DNA from: CAG-791 sp045130475
GTDB lineage: Bacteria > Bacillota > Clostridia > Lachnospirales > Lachnospiraceae
NCBI GenBank assembly: GCA_045130475.1
Contig: JBGUPU010000062.1
Span: 1-64,000, forward strand
Direction: 5' to 3'
Length of the DNA stretch: 64,000 nucleotides
Below, one piece after another: positions 60,613-64,000 of this stretch (its first letter is position 1; every line of letters begins with the position of its first letter). The position numbers and the translations under genes were made by a program. The notes below the pieces were generated by a model. That model ran no database searches. It was given only the letters and a program-made list of their open reading frames with translations, and was not told the origin of the DNA.

Positions 60613-61299
60613 TTACCTCATTCTTTCAATCAGGATCGCCAGTGTTACCTTGACCATATAGTACACGGATTTTCTCATGGAAATAGAGGATTCCCCGGAT
60701 TCCCTTGCCTTCATTATGACAGGTGTTTCCACAATTGTATAATGCTTTCGAAGCAGTCTGCAGGCCGTCTCCGGCTCCGGATAATCCCTGGGATAATCCT
60801 TTACAAATAGTTCGATCGTCCTTCTGTTACACATCCGCATGCCGGATGTCGCATCCGTAATGGCCTTTCCGAACAAAAATTTTGATAAAAAGCGGAAGAT
60901 TCCGATTCCGAACCTTCGCATGCCGGTGGTCTGAAATCCTTCTTTTTCAATAAACCGCGATCCGATCACCATGTCTGCATTTTTCTCTAAGAGAATTTTC
61001 TCCATCCTGTTCAAATAATTTGCATCATGCTGTCCGTCGCCGTCCATCTGAACTGCAATATCATAATTGTTTTTCAAAGCATACAAATACCCTGTCTGCA
61101 CTGCACCGCCGATTCCCAGGTTGATCGGAAGGTCAAGCACCGGGATATCATTTGCCCTGCAGAGGTCCAGAGTATTATCTTTTGAGCAGTCATTGATCAC
61201 AATCACATCATAATCGGGCGCATTCTCGTGTATGTTCCGCACAGTGTTGATAATACTCTCATGCTCATTAAAGGCAGGTATAATAACAAGTTTTTTCAT
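60613..61299 (-). CDS. GT2 glycosyltransferase, dolichol-phosphate-mannose-synthase-like
   Basis: This 228-residue GT2 protein has IPAFNEHESIINTVRNIHE, VINDCSKDNTLDLC and QMDGDGQHDANYL with the DxD motif. It also has VIGSRFIEKEGFQ and DATSGMRMCNRRTIELF. It has no long membrane segments, so it depends on a partner, probably the DUF2304 protein four bases downstream. Expected activity is sugar transfer from a nucleotide sugar to polyprenyl phosphate. AGGATAA precedes the ATG. The next gene upstream ends 9 bases earlier. Confidence 0.93.
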   Translation of the reverse strand: MKKLVIIPAFNEHESIINTVRNIHENAPDYDVIVINDCSKDNTLDLCRANDIPVLDLPINLGIGGAVQTGYLYALKNNYDIAVQMDGDGQHDANYLNRMEKILLEKNADMVIGSRFIEKEGFQTTGMRRFGIGIFRFLSKFLFGKAITDATSGMRMCNRRTIELFVKDYPRDYPEPETACRLLRKHYTIVETPVIMKARESGESSISMRKSVYYMVKVTLAILIERMR

Positions 61300-61308
61300 G
61301 ATATTATC

Positions 61309-62103
61309 CTATTCGTCAAGATGGTTGGAAACCTGCGCACTGGAATATACACGGCTGAGTGCACGCGCAATCCTGTCCGGCCAGAATTTACGGTACATTT
61401 GATACTCTTCTTCCGAGCGTCCATGGTCCTCAATACTGGCGGATGTCTCTGAATCTTCATGGATCCGATGGCCCATCAGCGGCTTCGGGGAATACAAAAA
61501 GTCCCCTTTTAATCTGGAGATCATTTCCCATGCCTGCCAGTCTTCACATGCCCTGAAGCCATGCCGGAATACGACATAAGGCAGGTTTTCCCTGGCGAAG
61601 GTAACAGACGGACAGCAGATGGGCGATCCAAAGGACAGAATCCTCCTCCGGATCCACCTTGACCGCTCCGCCATCGGAAGACGAACAGGCAGCAGCATCA
61701 GGCGTTTGACCCGCAGCAGGCGATTGCTGTATACATTTTTGTCATCCCTTATCTCATAATAATCACTGAAGAAGATCAAAGGTTTCGGGGAGCTCTCCAG
61801 TTTCTCCAGAGCCGTCTGCAGATAATCCGGATCATATATATCATCCTGATGCGCTATGGTGACATATCTGCTGTCCGAATGCGTATAAGCAAAATTCCAG
61901 TCCTGCGTAATTCCTGTCTTCCCTTCATTGACGATTACGGGAAGCCCATATTTTTCCGCGATGGAAAAGATAAATTCATTCGGTGTGGATGTGGTAATGA
62001 TAATGTTGCTTTCCACTGTCTGTGACATCAAAGACTGCAGGCATTCTTCCAGATAAGGACTGCTCTTATATGCACAGACAGCAAATGTATGCAGATGTTT
62101 CAT
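61309..62103 (-). CDS. GT2-family glycosyltransferase
   Basis: This 264-residue protein has the GT-A start CAYKSSPYLEECLQSLMSQT and IAHQDDIYDPDYLQTAL with a QDD metal motif. It lacks a membrane segment. A Cys/Arg-rich region RRILSFGSPICCPSVTF lies near residue 155, and SEEEYQMYRKFWPDRIARAL is near the end. It is probably a rhamnosyl- or hexosyltransferase acting on the lipid-linked repeat unit; donor and acceptor are not inferable. AAGAGG precedes the ATG. It lies 30 bases after rfbD. Confidence 0.87.
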   Translation of the reverse strand: MKHLHTFAVCAYKSSPYLEECLQSLMSQTVESNIIITTSTPNEFIFSIAEKYGLPVIVNEGKTGITQDWNFAYTHSDSRYVTIAHQDDIYDPDYLQTALEKLESSPKPLIFFSDYYEIRDDKNVYSNRLLRVKRLMLLPVRLPMAERSRWIRRRILSFGSPICCPSVTFARENLPYVVFRHGFRACEDWQAWEMISRLKGDFLYSPKPLMGHRIHEDSETSASIEDHGRSEEEYQMYRKFWPDRIARALSRVYSSAQVSNHLDE

Positions 62104-62133
62104 AAATCAATACCTCTTACCGGATCTTCCGCC

Positions 62134-63042
62134 TTACTGAGTTTTCAGGAATCTTGCCAGTGCATCCTTCCAGTCCGGAAGGGGCTCAAAGCCGTTTTCC
62201 GCGAGCTTGGATTTGTCCAGACGGCTGTTAAAGGGACGTGCGGCCTTGGACAGCCCGTATTCCTGTGTTGTCACAGGAATAACCTTTGTCGTATATCCCG
62301 CCTGGCGATAGATCTCACAGGTAAAATCGTACCACGAAATATACCCGCCTTCATTCGTCGCATGATAATAACCGTACTTGTCCGTCTCGATCATATCGAC
62401 GAGAAGTCTTGCAAGATCGAAAGTATAGGTAGGTGTTCCGATCTGATCGTTTACAACGCGGACAGTATCGTGAGTCTTGCCGACATTGAGCATTGTCTTG
62501 ATAAAATTCTTCCCGTTTACTCCGAAGACCCATGCGATTCTGACAATAAAATATCGCTCCAGTGTACCGGCAACCGCCAGTTCCCCTTCCAGCTTGGTCT
62601 GTCCGTAGACGTTCAGCGGTTTGTAATCTTTACAATCCGGTTCCCACGGCTCTGTTCCCTGTCCGTCAAACACATAATCCGTGCTGATATAGACCATCTT
62701 GCAGTCTGTTTCTTTGCACGCTCTGGCTATATTGGCAGTACCCCCGGCGTTGATGGCACGGACTTTTTCAATTTTGTCCTCATCCTCTGCCAGATCCACT
62801 GCCGTCCAGGCTGCACAGTGCACCACAACATCAGGCTTGCAGTCTCCGATCACCTTCATAACAGCGTCGCTGTCTGTAATATCCAGCTGCACATAGGGCA
62901 TGGATGCAACGGGAGTACCGTCCTGTACGCCCGCATAGGACGGAGCGATGTCGCTTCCGATCCCCTCATACCCTCTTTTGTAAAGTTCATTCATTACATC
63001 GTGGCCGAGCTGGCCGCCAACGCCTGTTACAAGAACTTTCAT
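62134..63042 (-). CDS. rfbD: dTDP-4-dehydrorhamnose reductase
   Basis: This is the final enzyme of dTDP-L-rhamnose synthesis, an NAD(P)H-dependent short-chain reductase. The 302-residue protein shows VTGVGGQLGHDVMNEL (2-17), HCAAWTAVDLAEDE, STDYVFDG and the active YGQTKLEGE. VARIAWVFG-like VRIAWVFGVNGKNF follows. GAAGGG precedes the ATG, and the rfbB stop lies 45 bases upstream. Confidence 0.97.
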   Translation of the reverse strand: MKVLVTGVGGQLGHDVMNELYKRGYEGIGSDIAPSYAGVQDGTPVASMPYVQLDITDSDAVMKVIGDCKPDVVVHCAAWTAVDLAEDEDKIEKVRAINAGGTANIARACKETDCKMVYISTDYVFDGQGTEPWEPDCKDYKPLNVYGQTKLEGELAVAGTLERYFIVRIAWVFGVNGKNFIKTMLNVGKTHDTVRVVNDQIGTPTYTFDLARLLVDMIETDKYGYYHATNEGGYISWYDFTCEIYRQAGYTTKVIPVTTQEYGLSKAARPFNSRLDKSKLAENGFEPLPDWKDALARFLKTQ

Positions 63043-63087
63043 TTTGTATTATTCCCTTCTATATAAGTAGTGAATATCTGTCGTTTT

Positions 63088-64000
63088 TCAGCGATTTCCG
63101 TACATCTGCTCGTAATAGTTCTGATATTCGCCGTCAATGATCGGCTGCCACCAGGACTGATTGTCCAGATACCAGCGGATCGTCTTTTTGATTCCGTCCT
63201 TGAACATGGTCTCGGGCAGCCATCCGAGTTCATTGTGGATCTTTGTGGGATCGATGGCGTAGCGCATATCGTGGCCTTTGCGGTCGGTGACATAGGTGAT
63301 CAGGCTCTCCGGTTTTCCGAGTTCCTTGCAGATCAGCTTTACAATATCGATGTTTCTCATCTCATTGTGGCCGCCGATATTATAGACTTCGCCGACGCGG
63401 CCCTTGCGCATAACCAGGTCGATCGCCTTGCAGTGGTCCTCAACATAAAGCCAGTCACGGACATTGAGTCCTTCGCCGTATACAGGAAGAGGCTTGTCGT
63501 GCAGGGCATTGATGACCATAAGCGGGATCAGCTTCTCCGGGAAGTGGTAAGGTCCGTAGTTGTTGGAGCAGCGGCTGATAGATACGGGCAGACCGTAGGT
63601 TCTATGGTAAGCCAGGACCAGAAGGTCTGCGCCCGCCTTGGAACTGCTGTAAGGGCTGCTGGTATGGATCGGGGTCTCCTCTGTAAAGAAAAGGTCCGGG
63701 CGGTCAAGAGGCAGATCTCCGTACACTTCGTCCGTGGAGACCTGATGATACCGGGTAACACCGTATTTACGGCATGCGTCCATCAGGGTAGATGTTCCGA
63801 TAATATTGGTCTGAAGGAAGATCTCCGGGTTTTCGATCGAACGATCCACATGGGACTCGGCCGCGAAATTTACTACAATATCCGGCTTCTCTTCTTCAAA
63901 AAGCTTATCAATGCCCTCGCGGTCACAGATGTCCATCCTGACAAAGCGGAAATTCGGCTTGTCCATCACCGGTGCAAGTGTGGAGAGATTTCCCGCATAA
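63088..64000 (-). CDS. rfbB: dTDP-glucose 4,6-dehydratase, cut by the window edge
   Basis: This is the second enzyme of dTDP-rhamnose synthesis. The frame stays open to base 64000 and reads YAGNLSTLAP just inside the edge, matching the family, so the N-terminal part (about 45-50 residues including the NAD-binding loop) lies outside. Visible are NFAAESHVDRSI, STDEVYGDL with the catalytic Asp-Glu pair, and YSSSKAGAD with Tyr and Lys. SNNYGPYHFPEKLIPL and the late VTDRKGHDMRYAID are also present. It is the first gene of the visible polysaccharide locus; rfbA is likely further upstream. Confidence 0.96.
   Translation of the reverse strand, partial: YAGNLSTLAPVMDKPNFRFVRMDICDREGIDKLFEEEKPDIVVNFAAESHVDRSIENPEIFLQTNIIGTSTLMDACRKYGVTRYHQVSTDEVYGDLPLDRPDLFFTEETPIHTSSPYSSSKAGADLLVLAYHRTYGLPVSISRCSNNYGPYHFPEKLIPLMVINALHDKPLPVYGEGLNVRDWLYVEDHCKAIDLVMRKGRVGEVYNIGGHNEMRNIDIVKLICKELGKPESLITYVTDRKGHDMRYAIDPTKIHNELGWLPETMFKDGIKKTIRWYLDNQSWWQPIIDGEYQNYYEQMYGNR

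Noticed and set aside
41293..64000. Polysaccharide locus as part of a prophage or integrative element
   Set aside because: No integrase, attachment repeats, tRNA target or mobility genes are visible.

Overview
The window looks like a chromosomal segment of an anaerobic Bacillota bacterium, most likely Lachnospiraceae (Clostridia) at roughly 50% GC. Supporting signs are a T-box leader on thrS, the tig-clpP-clpX-engB order, a clostridial [FeFe] hydrogenase with extra ferredoxin clusters, an anaerobic RNR activase, a split transketolase, and small families (DUF5688-, DUF4364- and DUF2304-like) common in that group. No rRNA, CRISPR array, prophage or recognisable insertion sequence was found. Family names come from reading the proteins, not from searches.

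Layout. 0-7.3 kb: purC, a two-subunit transketolase, T-box-controlled thrS lacking the TGS domain, a DUF5688-like protein and efp. 7.4-13.9 kb: a TRAP transporter (dctP, dctM, dctQ) with aroD and a YdiB-like quinate/shikimate dehydrogenase, divergent from a LysR regulator. This reads as quinate/shikimate uptake and use, but the dehydrogenase gene carries a one-base frameshift. 14-23.7 kb: nrdR, a C-domain-less pyruvate kinase, mgtE, a YigZ protein, a class A penicillin-binding protein, a three-gene surface-glycan group (GT2-GtrA fusion, NAGPA-type glycosidase, small membrane protein) and tRNA-Met. 23.8-32 kb: proteostasis genes clpB, clpX, clpP and tig, with engB and a DUF308 membrane protein. 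32-41 kb: a group B-like [FeFe] hydrogenase, a DJ-1 family protein, malQ, a Rho factor with a very long disordered insertion, a DUF4364-like regulator and rarA.

41.3-64 kb (all minus strand): a cell-surface polysaccharide locus running off the right edge. It holds dTDP-rhamnose genes (rfbB partial, rfbD, rfbC), UDP-galactopyranose mutase, four GT2-type glycosyltransferases, a DUF2304 membrane partner, two large polytopic proteins (DUF2142 and YfhO types), a Wzx-type flippase, two tandem divergent ATP-grasp ligases, a MORN-repeat/OB-fold-like membrane-anchored protein, and a 3-TM LTA-synthase-like phosphoglycerol transferase. nrdG and an RsmF-type rRNA methyltransferase sit between YfhO and the LTA-synthase-like gene. 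The gene set suggests a rhamnose/galactofuranose-containing glycan decorated outside the membrane with polyprenyl-phosphate sugars and phosphoglycerol. The ATP-grasp pair suggests an additional, unidentified ligation chemistry.

Most promising items: the tandem ATP-grasp ligases in the glycan locus, the TRAP/AroD/YdiB cluster with its frameshift and structured leader, the Rho disordered insertion, and several strongly structured intergenic elements (3.1-3.25, 31.97-32.03, 34.04-34.12 and 38.64-39.19 kb).
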